From Adineta steineri (Eukaryota > Rotifera > Eurotatoria > Adinetida > Adinetidae), in assembly GCA_905250115.1 (NCBI GenBank), contig CAJNOI010000022.1, positions 1-64,000 of the forward strand: a DNA stretch of 64,000 nt, given 5' to 3'. The first letter of the stretch is position 1. The number at the start of each line of letters is the position of its first letter. The position numbers and the translations under genes are program-made. Below are positions 37,097-48,747 of this stretch, piece by piece. The notes below the pieces were generated by a model, which was given only the letters and a program-made list of their open reading frames with translations, made no database searches and was not told the origin of the DNA.

Positions 37097-38081
37097 TTTC
37101 GAACCTGTAAAATTTTGTTCTATATACCAAAAATGAAATTAGACTTTAATATAAAAAAAAAGATTGATAATAAAAGAGAAATAAAGATGAAAGAAGAATT
37201 TTATGTTCTTTCAGTAACCAGTAAGAACTAGCTACACTAGCATTCCGTTGGAATCAATTTCTTTTTAGTCACGGACTATAACTATAATCCAGAATTATGA
37301 ATATTTCGTTCCAATGATTTTCGAATTACAAATAAGATGCACATATTCTTTATTATCACGAATAAAACTATTTATACGATAAATATTTCATGCTGCTTTA
37401 GAAGAAAATGATTGTAACATTATTTGTTATAATAGATTTACTTCCCAGATCGTATTAAATATAAGAAAGATGTTTGGAAGATCTTTTCTCTATTTTGTAT
37501 GTATGAAAACTTATGAAAAAGAGTAAAATTTCGAATATTTTTTTAAAGATGCATTATTGAAACTTTTTCGTAAACTATATGAACAAATCTAGATTGCACA
37601 ATGGAAAAGGCTTTCGTTTTGAACTATGACAAAAAAGTAAGAGAACAAAATCATCAAAAAATTGATCTTACAATTTTTTGTACAGTTTTTTACTATAAAA
37701 CTTTTAAAAGAAAAAATTAAAATTTTTATCATTGATTTATGTTGGCATGTTATAGCAAAACAAACTATATTGCAATTAGTTTTTATTCGTTTTCTGCAGA
37801 AGATGGTGAATAAAGTTCTAAATTAATATGAGAATCACAACTTCATCCACAAACTGTATTGAATTGAATTATTAAAAACCGAGAAGAATAAATTCAATAT
37901 ATTTCTTTGAAACACCAATGATTCTATTTGATTAATTCTTATCCTTATAAATACGTAATATGTGTTAGTTATTTATGCACTATTTTGTTTATAACGCTTG
38001 GTTGAATCTATTCTATTGTCAGCTTTTTCATCGTATATTATATATAGACGTTATTTATCAAGCAAATTACATCTTAAAACA
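37097..38081. other. Intergenic spacer
   Basis: AT-rich, with no gene, repeat or RNA seen. It would include the 3' UTR of the SWSAP1-like gene and the promoter of the TENA/THI-4 gene. Confidence 0.5.
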
Positions 38082-38702
38082 ATGTCGTTCAGTGCATCTT
38101 TATCACGTGATAAATTATTTAGAGCTTCTTCTGAACATGAATTCATTCAATTGGTATCTAATGGTCAAATTAAACAGCAACAATTTGATAGATGGTTAAC
38201 TCAAGATTATTTATTTGTTAAACATCTTTGTCGTTTTGTTGCTCATGTACTTGTTAATGCTCCTCGACAGGATTATAAAATATTAATTAGTGGTCTTTCA
38301 ACATTAGAAGAAGAATTAACTTGGTTTGAAAATAAATTCAAAGAAAAAAATATTAATATTGAGGATATTAAACCATTACCTGCTAATCTTAATTATCAAA
38401 ATTGGATAAGTGAATTAATCTCATCTAAAAAATCTTATTTGAGTTTAATTACAACATACTATGCTATAGAGATCTGTTATTATCAAGCTTGGAAATCAGT
38501 AAAAAATCGCGATTATCAAGAATATGCTGATCGATGGGGATCCAAAGAATTTGAACAATATATTGATCAACTTCGAGTATCTGTTGATAATGCATCGGTA
38601 ACAGCTTCTGATGATGATAAAAATGATGCATCTCATTTATGGAATACTATTATGGAATTTGAAATAGATTTTTGGAATATGGCGATTAATGAAACATCAT
38701 AA
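38082..38702 (+). CDS. TENA/THI-4 family protein (haem-oxygenase-like fold)
   Basis: Intronless, 206 residues from the Met at 38082; an upstream in-frame Met at 37998 would add 28 residues. Helical motifs of the TENA/THI-4 family are visible: FDRWLTQDYLFVKHLCRFVA, the central YYAIEICYYQAWKSV with the conserved Cys, YADRWGSKEFEQYIDQL and the C-terminal MEFEIDFWNMA with the conserved Glu. In bacteria, fungi and plants the family hydrolyses aminopyrimidine breakdown products for thiamine salvage. Animals largely lack it, so horizontal acquisition, common in bdelloid genomes, is plausible. Base composition matches its neighbours, so any transfer is old. Confidence 0.8.
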   Translation: MSFSASLSRDKLFRASSEHEFIQLVSNGQIKQQQFDRWLTQDYLFVKHLCRFVAHVLVNAPRQDYKILISGLSTLEEELTWFENKFKEKNINIEDIKPLPANLNYQNWISELISSKKSYLSLITTYYAIEICYYQAWKSVKNRDYQEYADRWGSKEFEQYIDQLRVSVDNASVTASDDDKNDASHLWNTIMEFEIDFWNMAINETS

Positions 38703-40127
38703 TGTTATCATTTTTCTTCTTAATAAAATAAAACAAGTGCACAGAAACATCTGTTTATCATTTTATAACCGAAAGTAGATAATGAGTGTGGATATCTGTG
38801 TGATGCGACTAGTATTTACCTTCACACCAACACCCAGACTCACATTCTAAAACATAATTGTCTTCATGATTCTTATAGATGAGTTTCTTTTACAAAACTG
38901 ATTAAATATCTGAGATGTTATTCTTCAAATAATTAAATACAAAATATTTTGTGCAGATAAATTTTTTTTTGCCGTTTTCAGGAAACTTTGCTTTTCCTTC
39001 TTCAAGTTATGATATTCAATGTTGTTTTTTTATTTAGAATAACATTAAATTTATTCGGAACCAGTTTGTTTTCACATCCTTCCTTAAAATTTTAAATATC
39101 ATGATTATTTACTATATTAATATCTGATAATAAGTGACATTTGGCATAAGTTTGTTCACAAATTAGTTTAACAAAAAGGAAATAAACTTATTGTTTTTAT
39201 TTATCAATTATTTCAATAAAAAAAAATTATATTGACGTCATTATGTAGGCGAATAGAAAAAAAACTTGTTGTTTTCATTGTCTTTAATTTTCAGTCAGAT
39301 ATTTCTCTTACTTTAATAAGTTATTCCGAGAATTGGATAAAAAAGAAAAACTTGTTTTTATTCAATTTTATAGGAATAAATGTTATAAGAAAAGGTAAGA
39401 ATTTACGCATAACAACAAATAGAAGGATTTCTTCGTAACATATTCTATTCTTAGTCTGACATGTTGTGCTATGACAAAAAATATAAAACTTCAAATAAAG
39501 ACTAGGGAAAATCATTGTAATATATTGAGAGTGCCGACGTCTTCTTTTAGCATTCAATCTCATCCACATTCCCAAGACTACTTCGAAATATCTTTGGAAA
39601 TTTAAAAAAAAAGTATATTTATTCAGTCATCAAGCATTGACTGACACTTATCATAGCCTAGGACTGTAAGTGGGTCTTTATTGACCATTACTTTGATTCT
39701 CTACACTCTCTCTCTGATCCTCGTGTTTTTATTTTTACTTCATTTTAAATTTTTTTGGACAAATAAAAAAAGAAAAGTAATTATCCGTTTCTTTTTTACT
39801 TTATTATTTTGTGACAAACAATACATAATAAATTAATGAAAAGAGTCTTTCCAAAGATGATTGCATATCTTCAATTTAAAAGCATAGATGAAATCGTTTC
39901 TAAACTACTAAAAAGATCTCTTTTCTTTACTCTAATGAATTCCTTAACATATGTTAAGTCTTTACTTTCTTTAATGTTATTTCTGTTGTTGCACAAAGAA
40001 ATTCTAGAATGTTAGAAACGTGTTCATTATATGCTCAGAAAAAAAAAGATAAAGCAATATTTTTATCTCTAGATTAATACTACATAAAGTTTAAAAAGAA
40101 AACTTATTTTACTTCACTCGGCGGAGA
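38703..40127. other. Intergenic spacer upstream of the large receptor
   Basis: No gene. A degenerate G-rich/C-rich pair (gagtgtgg at about 38784, cacaccaacaccc at about 38823-38835) resembles the telomere-like inverted repeats elsewhere. The rest is AT-rich. Confidence 0.45.
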
Positions 40128-43100
40128 ATGGAGTTTGTATCATTACTAGTGTTGCTTATATCTTTTATTATTATTGTTGATGGTCATTATTTTGTATACT
40201 ATTCTGATGATCGATATGGATTTAATGCAACATTTGATTGTTTATATGCCTATTCAGGAGATCTATCAGCAGATACAACGTTAGTATCTACTGTTGATTA
40301 CAGTTTAATTCCTTATTGTCGACGACTTGATGAAACTGACGAGGAAGAAAATTTCACTATTATATCGTACGAGAATATTTTAAATAACATGACGTTTACT
40401 GAATTATATCGACAAGGTATAACAAGTACGCAATTACTCGCATGGTCAGTACCAATCGATATTATCGAACGATATGAAAAAAACGGTCAAAATTCGAATG
40501 AAATATTTTATAACTGTTCTTTACCATGGTTTGGTTCAACGTGTCAGTATAGATTTGAATCTGCTATATTACCTTCATTTAATGAAGTTCTTCAATTTCA
40601 TTATAGTACTAATGGTATACCTTCGACATACATCTATTCGAATACATGTTATCCATTTTTACCTGACTGTTATCGTGGTCCATCACCGATGTGTCTTGAT
40701 TGGCATGAAATTTGTGATGGATATTTTGATTGTCTCAATGGAGAAGATGAGCAATTATGTGACATATTAGAAGTGAATGAATGTTTCGAGAATGAATTTC
40801 GTTGTCACTTCGGTGGTCAATGTATTTCGTCCGCATTTCTTCGTGATGGAAAAGCAAGTACTGATTGTCTTGATGGTTCAGATGAAATCTATCCGATAAA
40901 ATACTCACGATACGTAACTGACAGCCTATGTACACGCGTATCAACATTCCACTGTGAAGAACTCAATGATCGACGTTCTCTTGTATTATTTCCATGTAAT
41001 GGTTGGATAAATTCCTCGATTTGGACAGAATCTACAACAAAAAACATTCATATCTGCACTAATAATCGATATTATTATATGTTTTTTAATGTTTTCACTT
41101 CGTTAGATCACATTTCAAACGTATTATGTAAACAAGCATTCTACTGCTCACTTCGTTTCAGTACCATTTTTGAATTTAAATATAATGATACAAGCAAAAA
41201 TGGATGTGAATTTCTTGCTAATCATTGTCAATCGGAATGGCTTGTATTGCCTAAATATCATTTTATATATGGCTTATTTCAATTTGTTTATTTAACGAAT
41301 CGATCATTTGATGAATTTAAGGTTAATATTGCGCCTGATTTTATCTGTTTTAATGCAAGTCATTGTCCTGGATTAGTATATTGTTCAATAGATATTGGCA
41401 TGCATAACGGACTCACATGTTGTAAAATGAATAATCTAATAAATAGAATATTAGGCAGTTGGATTCATTTGGATGAGATTTTGATCGATCTTAGTCAACG
41501 TTGTTTAACAATTGGTACAGATCAAGTATGTTCACATTCATCCTTGTTTCATTGTCCACGTTCATTAAAATGCATTTCAAAACATCGATTAGTTGATGGT
41601 TATCGTGATTGTTATTACAAAGAAGATGAATTATTTCCTGCTTGTCAATCAAATGATTCGAAACGTTTTATATGTGCATCTAATCCGGAAAAATGTTTAT
41701 CAATAGTTGCTACTGACAATGGAATAAAGGATTGCGAACAGGGAGATGATGAACAGCTTGAACGTCGACTAGATATTCGAAGTAATTTTGTACCATTTGC
41801 AATATTTTGCGATGGAGAAAAGGATTTATTTTCAATGGATGCATTCAATAATACAGACGAAACGAATTGTGATTGGTGGCCATGTAAGAATCCATACTCT
41901 CGATGTGATAACGCTTGGCATTGTTTGAATGGTGCTGATGAATTGAATTGTCCAAATGCACGTTGTTCATTAAACGAACACATATGTCTAAATTCAGAAT
42001 CTGACAATGGTAAGTGTATACCATTTCTCCATTTAATGGAAGAATTTACATATTTTAAAACACATTCAAAACGCCAAGTCCTGTTTACTAATATAACGAA
42101 TGATAAGTTAGGAGACTGCTTCTTATGGAATCAAACGAAATGTATTACTGCAGAATATTTTAGTGATCCTCCATTGATTCCATCAATAGTTCATGATGAT
42201 AATTGTTTTATACAAACCAAACTACCTCCGGCGTTTAATATTCCTACTAATCTGCCGTTATATAGTCATGGAATGTGCACTCTTGTAAACAAAGATTACT
42301 TTAAAAGAAAACCAAAACAATTTCTTCAAACATTTGGATTAAGTTATTTTCCATCAATTTCTATTAATTCTTCGGTTCCACAACTATCTCAAGTAGATGT
42401 TAATATAAGTACTTCAATGCAAAAAGTTAAACGCGATTGGTATTGTAATCGAGGAATTCCTCTTCTATCCAAAAACAGCCATACAAAAAAATGTCTTTGT
42501 CCTCCATCTTATTTTGGTCATCGATGTCATTTACAAAATCAACGTATTAGTTTAACGCTTCAATTGATATATCGTACGATTACAGATAATATACATTCTT
42601 TTCAATTAGTAATCATGCTTATCGATGATCAAGAAACAATTTATTCGTATCATGAACAAATTACATACGTACCTAAACGTGATTGTCTAAAGAAATTTAA
42701 TATATATTTACTTTATCCTCATCGACCCAAAAATCTTTCAAGTAATTATTCAATACGTATTGATATCTTTAATAAAATTACATTAACATATTGGGCAAGT
42801 TGGTATCTATCAATTCCTTTTCAGTTTTTACCTGTTAATCGAATTGCTACACAATTATTTATTCCAATTACTACACAACAATTCGAATCATCATGCAAAT
42901 TATCTTGTGGAAAACATGGTCGATGTATGCCATATGTTAATAAAAATTCTTCGTATTTTTGTCAATGTGATCAAGGTTATTCGGGTCGTTATTGTAATAT
43001 TCAACATTCTTGTTCTTGTTCATCAGATTCATTTTGTCTTACTTCGTCTATTTGTTTATGTTCAATGAAGAAATTCGGTCGAAACTGTCATATAACACGT

Positions 43101-44819
43101 TCAGTTTGTCAATCATTAAATAATTCATGCGAAAATAATGGATTATGTATACCAGTCGATGATCGTATCAATGTAAATGATTTTACTTGTTTATGTAAGG
43201 AAAATTTCTATGGAAAACGATGTGAAAATCAAACTGAAGATGAAATTTATATTGAATTAAATGAAAAAATGATTCAACAAGTTTCAATTATATTTATTCA
43301 TTATATCAAAGCATTTGATCATTCAGAACATCAACATATAACAGAAATAAAAAAGATTAAATACGGAGAAAACACAATACAAATTCACGTAAAACCACAA
43401 TTTCATATTCTTTTTATTGAACTTTTAAAAAACGATTATTATTTAATTATTAAACAAGAAACTATTCAAAAATTAAATCATATTCAAATGAAATTATCAT
43501 CAAATCAACAATGTGTTTCGATACATGAATTAATGAATTCTACTTTAAAATCTTATAATTATCTTCATCGTATTAAATATTATCCTCATTTATGTCGACA
43601 ATATAAACAATTAATATGTTTTTATGATGAAACATATATGTGTATATGTGATCTTGATCGATTTTCAAATTGTTTTATCTTTAATCATTCGATGACTTAT
43701 GATTGTCAAGGTCATAATTATTGTGAAAATAATGGTCGATGTTTCCAAGAGAATCCCAAATGTCCTGTTGAAGCATTATGCATATGTTCTGATTGTTATT
43801 ACGGTTTAAGATGTCAGTTTACTACAGAAGGTTTTGCTTTATCACTTGATTATATTCTTAGTTATCATATTAAACCCAATCTTTCGTTTTCTCAACAACC
43901 AATGATTATTAAAATTAGTATAGGTATAACAACAATTATGTTTATTTTGGGATTAATTAATGGAATTTTGTCGATATTAACATTTCATATGAAGAAAACA
44001 AGAGATGTAGGTTGTGGTTATTATCTCTTAGTATCATCTTGGATATCAATATGTTTAATAATTATGTTAATCATTAAATTTTGGCAATTATTATTGTCAC
44101 AAATGGTAATTCTTACTAATCGATCGTTTATCAACGTTAATTGTATATTATTAGATATGATTATCAAAATTCTTATAGCCTTTAATGATTGGCTTGATAC
44201 ATGTGTTTCTATTGAACGAGCTATGAATGTTAGTAAAGGTGTTAAGTTCAACAAAAATAAAAGTAAACAAATGTCGAAATGGGTTATATTAAGTATTCTA
44301 ACTGTTACAATTCTAACACATCTTCATGATCCAATTCATCGTCAATTAATCGATGATATTGATATAGATGAAAAACGTATATGGTGTTTAGTACAATATT
44401 CTTCTTCTTCAATTAGTACATGGAATTCATTTATTACGTTCGTTCATTTTCTAATGCCTTTTTTAATTAATTTATTGAGTATAATTTTTATTATTATTTC
44501 AATTGCTCGTTCTCGTTCAAATCTACAAACAAGATTACCATTCATAGATCATCTACGATCACAATTAAAACAACACAAATCTCATCTAATTGCATCATGT
44601 GTATTCATATTAATAGCATTAATACGTTTAATCCTTTCGTTTACAAGTGGATGTATGAAATCACCAAATAATTCCTGGTTATTTCTTATTGCTTATTTTA
44701 TATCATTTTTACCATCAATGATGACATTCATTGTCTATATATTACCATCAAAAGTTTATAAAAAAGAATTTAATACCGTTGTCGATCGAACAATTCAACG
44801 ATTTCGTACTGTATCATAA
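40128..44819 (+). CDS. LDLa/EGF-7TM chimeric receptor (1563 aa)
   Basis: One uninterrupted frame of 1563 codons. A signal peptide covers residues 1-19. LDL-receptor class A-like modules lie at about 174-212 (EICDGYFDCLNGEDEQLC), 219-255 (DCLDGSDE), 464-510, 515-545 and 592-607 (CDNAWHCLNGADELNC). EGF-like modules lie at about 790-803 (CLCPPSYFGHRC), 922-958 (CQCDQGYSGRYC), 962-990, 993-1034 (CLCKENFYGKRC) and 1192-1228. A seven-helix domain spans about 1258-1545, with SIERAMNV at the TM3 end as a DRY-like site and a short basic tail. No GAIN domain or GPS cleavage site was seen, so it is not a standard adhesion GPCR. The ectodomain suggests binding of lipoproteins, proteins or surfaces; this is inferred. 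Absence of introns in such a long gene is notable here. Confidence 0.85.
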   Translation: MEFVSLLVLLISFIIIVDGHYFVYYSDDRYGFNATFDCLYAYSGDLSADTTLVSTVDYSLIPYCRRLDETDEEENFTIISYENILNNMTFTELYRQGITSTQLLAWSVPIDIIERYEKNGQNSNEIFYNCSLPWFGSTCQYRFESAILPSFNEVLQFHYSTNGIPSTYIYSNTCYPFLPDCYRGPSPMCLDWHEICDGYFDCLNGEDEQLCDILEVNECFENEFRCHFGGQCISSAFLRDGKASTDCLDGSDEIYPIKYSRYVTDSLCTRVSTFHCEELNDRRSLVLFPCNGWINSSIWTESTTKNIHICTNNRYYYMFFNVFTSLDHISNVLCKQAFYCSLRFSTIFEFKYNDTSKNGCEFLANHCQSEWLVLPKYHFIYGLFQFVYLTNRSFDEFKVNIAPDFICFNASHCPGLVYCSIDIGMHNGLTCCKMNNLINRILGSWIHLDEILIDLSQRCLTIGTDQVCSHSSLFHCPRSLKCISKHRLVDGYRDCYYKEDELFPACQSNDSKRFICASNPEKCLSIVATDNGIKDCEQGDDEQLERRLDIRSNFVPFAIFCDGEKDLFSMDAFNNTDETNCDWWPCKNPYSRCDNAWHCLNGADELNCPNARCSLNEHICLNSESDNGKCIPFLHLMEEFTYFKTHSKRQVLFTNITNDKLGDCFLWNQTKCITAEYFSDPPLIPSIVHDDNCFIQTKLPPAFNIPTNLPLYSHGMCTLVNKDYFKRKPKQFLQTFGLSYFPSISINSSVPQLSQVDVNISTSMQKVKRDWYCNRGIPLLSKNSHTKKCLCPPSYFGHRCHLQNQRISLTLQLIYRTITDNIHSFQLVIMLIDDQETIYSYHEQITYVPKRDCLKKFNIYLLYPHRPKNLSSNYSIRIDIFNKITLTYWASWYLSIPFQFLPVNRIATQLFIPITTQQFESSCKLSCGKHGRCMPYVNKNSSYFCQCDQGYSGRYCNIQHSCSCSSDSFCLTSSICLCSMKKFGRNCHITRSVCQSLNNSCENNGLCIPVDDRINVNDFTCLCKENFYGKRCENQTEDEIYIELNEKMIQQVSIIFIHYIKAFDHSEHQHITEIKKIKYGENTIQIHVKPQFHILFIELLKNDYYLIIKQETIQKLNHIQMKLSSNQQCVSIHELMNSTLKSYNYLHRIKYYPHLCRQYKQLICFYDETYMCICDLDRFSNCFIFNHSMTYDCQGHNYCENNGRCFQENPKCPVEALCICSDCYYGLRCQFTTEGFALSLDYILSYHIKPNLSFSQQPMIIKISIGITTIMFILGLINGILSILTFHMKKTRDVGCGYYLLVSSWISICLIIMLIIKFWQLLLSQMVILTNRSFINVNCILLDMIIKILIAFNDWLDTCVSIERAMNVSKGVKFNKNKSKQMSKWVILSILTVTILTHLHDPIHRQLIDDIDIDEKRIWCLVQYSSSSISTWNSFITFVHFLMPFLINLLSIIFIIISIARSRSNLQTRLPFIDHLRSQLKQHKSHLIASCVFILIALIRLILSFTSGCMKSPNNSWLFLIAYFISFLPSMMTFIVYILPSKVYKKEFNTVVDRTIQRFRTVS

Positions 44820-45837
44820 GAGATCTTATGAAAATAAACTGTCTTTGCTTTCGTATTCTAAAAAACATTCTGCTTGTATTCTATAAACATTTAATAAATA
44901 TTCTGAATTTATGTTGTCTGCAATACTCATAAATATTTGTGCTTTTTGACGACATACTTGCTGGGATATGGGTTACATCTAATCGGTTATATGATCGTAT
45001 ACGTATCATGTCATACTTGAATACTAGATTTTATATAAAAATCATATTTATATGTTTACAGTATACACCACTTCGATACGTAACAAAGTACATTGTTATA
45101 TTTTATTTCGAGGTTATGCACATTTTTTCGTATGCACTCATGTATATCCACATCGAGACTCTCCTAATGTGATTTTTCTATTCTTGTTCAGCTACTATTG
45201 TTAAATCGATACAGCTGCTTATTTTACAAATAAAATGAATGAGTTATCTTGTACACAAAAATAATCTTATTGAGTAAAAAAGTATTCGTCCCCAAAGTGC
45301 ATATCTCGTACAATCTCATTTCAATACATCAATGTTATATATATCCACAGAATATGATAAACAAAAACAAATGCAATGATAGTTCTCAATAAAATGTAAG
45401 TTTTGTATTGTATTATTATAAAATGCTTCGTGTACCTTTTCGTCTTTGTGATTGAGTCATGTTTATATACGTAGCAATACAGTAGACATGTATGTATATT
45501 TTTGTTTTTATCCAGATATACGTAATTAGAAGTATGCGCGTAGAATAGGAAAGCAAATAAATTTATATTGTTTTTAAGTAGACATTCAATTCGATAATTA
45601 TATCCATAAATCATTTTCTTTGTATTATAAAAGGTATAAATCTTGAGTATTAATAATATTACTTCTCGGAAAGTTAAAACAAAACTAATATATTTGTTTA
45701 TATCATTTTGAGTACCAGTATATTTTGTATCTGATAAGTAATAAGCAACGATTAACATCAATTAATAGATAAATATGCCTTTTTCTCTTATCTGATTCTA
45801 TATTTTATTGTGTATACTAGATTATTTTTTTTCTAAC
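44820..45837. other. Intergenic spacer
   Basis: No recognised gene. It contains an AT-rich minus-strand open frame (45321-45761) listed separately as doubtful. Confidence 0.45.
45321..45761 (-). CDS. Doubtful hypothetical protein (146 aa)
   Basis: A single minus-strand frame with a composition dominated by Ile, Tyr, Lys and Leu. The N-terminus is hydrophobic and there are two further hydrophobic stretches (FVLTFREVILLILKIYTF and LRTIIAFVFVYHILWIYITL). No family was recognised. The length is more than expected by chance in this composition, but low-complexity AT-rich DNA can produce such frames. It would be divergent from the Kv channel gene, 76 bp away, so it could equally be part of that promoter. 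Confidence 0.2.
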   Translation of the reverse strand: MMLIVAYYLSDTKYTGTQNDINKYISFVLTFREVILLILKIYTFYNTKKMIYGYNYRIECLLKNNINLFAFLFYAHTSNYVYLDKNKNIHTCLLYCYVYKHDSITKTKRYTKHFIIIQYKTYILLRTIIAFVFVYHILWIYITLMY

Positions 45838-47702
45838 ATGTCTGAGAAATCGACTAGCGACGACGATAAAGACAGTCCACCTGCGCATTCACCATCCCAT
45901 CGTCTAGAACTACTGTATGTTTTACTTTAGAAAAAAATATTTCTTTCATCTCTTTCAAAATTTTAGCAAACAACTCAATTCATTTAAACCACATCGATCT
46001 GCTGCACATCCAGAAATAAAACAATGTGATACTCTATGGTATTTATTAAATATTGATAAATTTATTCTTACTGTATTTTTAGTCCCGAAGTTCTTCAACA
46101 TCGTGATAGTATATTGGAAATACGTACTAGTGAAGAAGCTGTTACACCTCCCGATAATATTAATAAAAATGGACAATCACCTCTAATAACAATTAATGTT
46201 GGTGGAAGTCGTTTTCAAACATATATTTCAACTTTAGAATTATATCCTGATACATTATTAGGTAATGAAGATAAACGAAATCAATATTGGAATAATGAAA
46301 TACAAGAATATTTTTTTGATCGTCATCGTGCTTGTTTTGAATCTATACTTTATTATTATCAATCAAATGGTCGTCTTCGTCGACCAGATTTTGTTCCAGT
46401 TGATACATTTCTTGAAGAAGTCGAATTTTTTCTATTAGGTGAAGAGGCAACTGCACAAGTTCATGAAACAGAAAATATTAAAATAATTCAACAAGTTAAA
46501 CTACCACGAAAGTTATGGCGTCGATATATTTGGTTTTATTCAGAATTTCCTCAATATTCAACTTTAGGTCGTGTAATTAATATTGTATCACTGATTTTTA
46601 CAGTATTATCTTGTTTAGCATTAGCTATTGAAACACTTCCAACTTATAATAATCGTTGGGAAAATATGTGTAAAGAACAATTTAATAAACCTTTAAATGG
46701 AACTTCTCTTCCACGATGTTCAGCACTTTTTACATCACCATTTTTTATTATTCAAACTATATGTGTTAGCTTTTTTACAATAGAATTTCTACTAAGACTT
46801 ATAAGTACTCCATCATATTCAAGTTTTATTATGGACCTTCTTAATTGGGCTGACTTATGTGCAATTATACCTTATTTTGTTCTTACTGGCATTGAAGTAA
46901 GCAGTAAAAATATAACTGCAAATACAGATGTTCTTACTGGTCTTCGTTTATTTCGAATTTTACGTTTTCTACGTATTTTTAAAATTTATTTAGTTTTTAA
47001 AAGATTAAGAACATTAAGAGTTTTAAGTTCCACAATAAAAGAATCATTATTAGATTTTGCCGTTATGATTGTTATTCTTACATTAATTGCATTTTTATTT
47101 GGTTCAGCAGCTTATTTTGCTGAAGAACAAAGTAATGGAGTAGCTTTTGATTCAATACCTAAAGCAGTTTATTGGGGTGTCATTACAATTACAGGAGTTG
47201 GGTATGATATTATTATTTTATTTTCTTCAAAATAATATATTTATATATTTATAGATATGGAGAAATATATCCGATAACAGTAGCTGGTCGTATTATAGCT
47301 TGTTTATGTGCACTTGTTGGTGCTGGTATGATGGGCATGCTTGTTTCAGTTCTTGTTGATAAATATCAACGAGTACATAAAAGGAAAATGTATATACCTG
47401 ATAAGCATATGACACCAGTAGAATTAGAACGATTATTCAATCAAGATCAATCAAAATTAAATATTCCTTCAGAATCATCAAGTCGAGACAAAAAATCATC
47501 TTCAATTCAGAGAAAAAAAAATCAAAATTCACGTCGATCATCATCACAATCGTATAATGTTCAATTTGTTGTTTCATTTAATGATGAAAATATTGATGAT
47601 GATGATGACCCAGATACTATTGTCACATCAGTTAAAGAAAAAATATCTGAAGCTATAGCAGATGTTGGTAATGGTATTAGTTTAAAAGTAATAGAGAAAT
47701 GA
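45838..47702 (+). CDS. Voltage-gated potassium channel, Shaker-like
   Basis: Four exons: 45838-45914, 45967-46038, 46083-47201, 47255-47702. A short acidic N-terminus leads to the T1 tetramerisation domain (TINVGGSRFQTYISTLELYP, NGRLRRPDFVPVDTFLEEVE). Six membrane segments follow. S4 is LFRILRFLRIFKIYLVFKRL, with basic residues every third position. The pore reads ITITGVGYGEIYP; the GYG codons are split by the last intron (47202-47254). S6 reads ACLCALVGAGMMGMLVSVLV and lacks the Pro-Val-Pro gate motif. The C-terminal tail is Ser-rich and then acidic. The start is set by the ATG at 45838, whose exon joins in frame; the sequence at 46114 is TTG, not a start. T1 and S4 point to Kv1-Kv4 type; the pore is divergent. 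Confidence 0.87.
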
Positions 47703-48747
47703 AAAAAAAAGCCTGTGGATTTAACCGATACATTGTTGAACTTTGAATTTTATAAATATAATAAAGCTATATGTAACTATTCAAGTCAAAAGGATTTTTA
47801 AAACTTTTTTTTAATTATTTTGCTGTTTAAATTGCATGTAATTTACGAAATAAATTTTTCAGTAATATCACAATAAAAATTGATGAAATGTGCTGATAAA
47901 TGGCATAAAATTTCGGCTAATTTAAATCATTTACGATGAAGTATCTCCGAATGAATCTTTCTTGAAAACGAGCATAACTATGCGCATCCTGATAATAATA
48001 TTAATGAAGTATACATGTTTCTAATTAGTAATTTATATAGACACATAATAAAATCATGTTACGTTGCATTTAGATGTATTTTTGAAATTAATCAAATTGG
48101 TAAAAAGAGAATTGAAGGACTGTGAAGATAGACAATATTTCATTTCAATGTTGCATTATTCATCAAAACTTGAAAAAATCATCGGCATAAGTTAAACCAT
48201 AAAAGGAAAGGAAAGAAGTATAATATAATATTGATTTATTTCAATCGTCAGACGCAGAAAAACAATGGTCATACGTATAGTATTACACGAAAAAATAAAA
48301 AGACAGAAAAAGGAAGTATGACAAAACATTGGATTACTTCAGTTCGGTTAGTAATACAAAACATTATCAAACACATAAATCGACAACAAGTAGTACATTT
48401 GTTCGTCTAGAAAGCATCAATATGCCAATAGATAGATACTTAAAAGATTAATCAAGTGATTATTCTATGTCGACTACCATTGGTTTCAATCCTAAAAACT
48501 TTATCACCCTAACAATTACGATAAAATTGAAAATAGTATGATTTGCAAGTATATAACTATTCATATAATATCATTTGTTGTATGAAAGAGAGAAAAACAA
48601 GTTATTAGTTAAATATATATTTAAATATTAGAAAAAATACAAAAAATCACTTTTAGATCAACGAACAAATGATCACAATCGGGGTATTTATTCACCATTT
48701 CTGTTTTGCATAGTTAGAAAAAAAAAATAATCGAAAAATATATTTTC
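47703..48747. other. Intergenic spacer between convergent genes
   Basis: Lies between the Kv channel stop and the TMEM184 stop. No gene, RNA or repeat was recognised. It is AT-rich and presumably holds both 3' UTRs. Confidence 0.5.

Noticed and set aside
46114..46116. Start of the Kv channel at 46114
   Set aside because: The codon is TTG, and two upstream exons starting with an ATG at 45838 join in frame.
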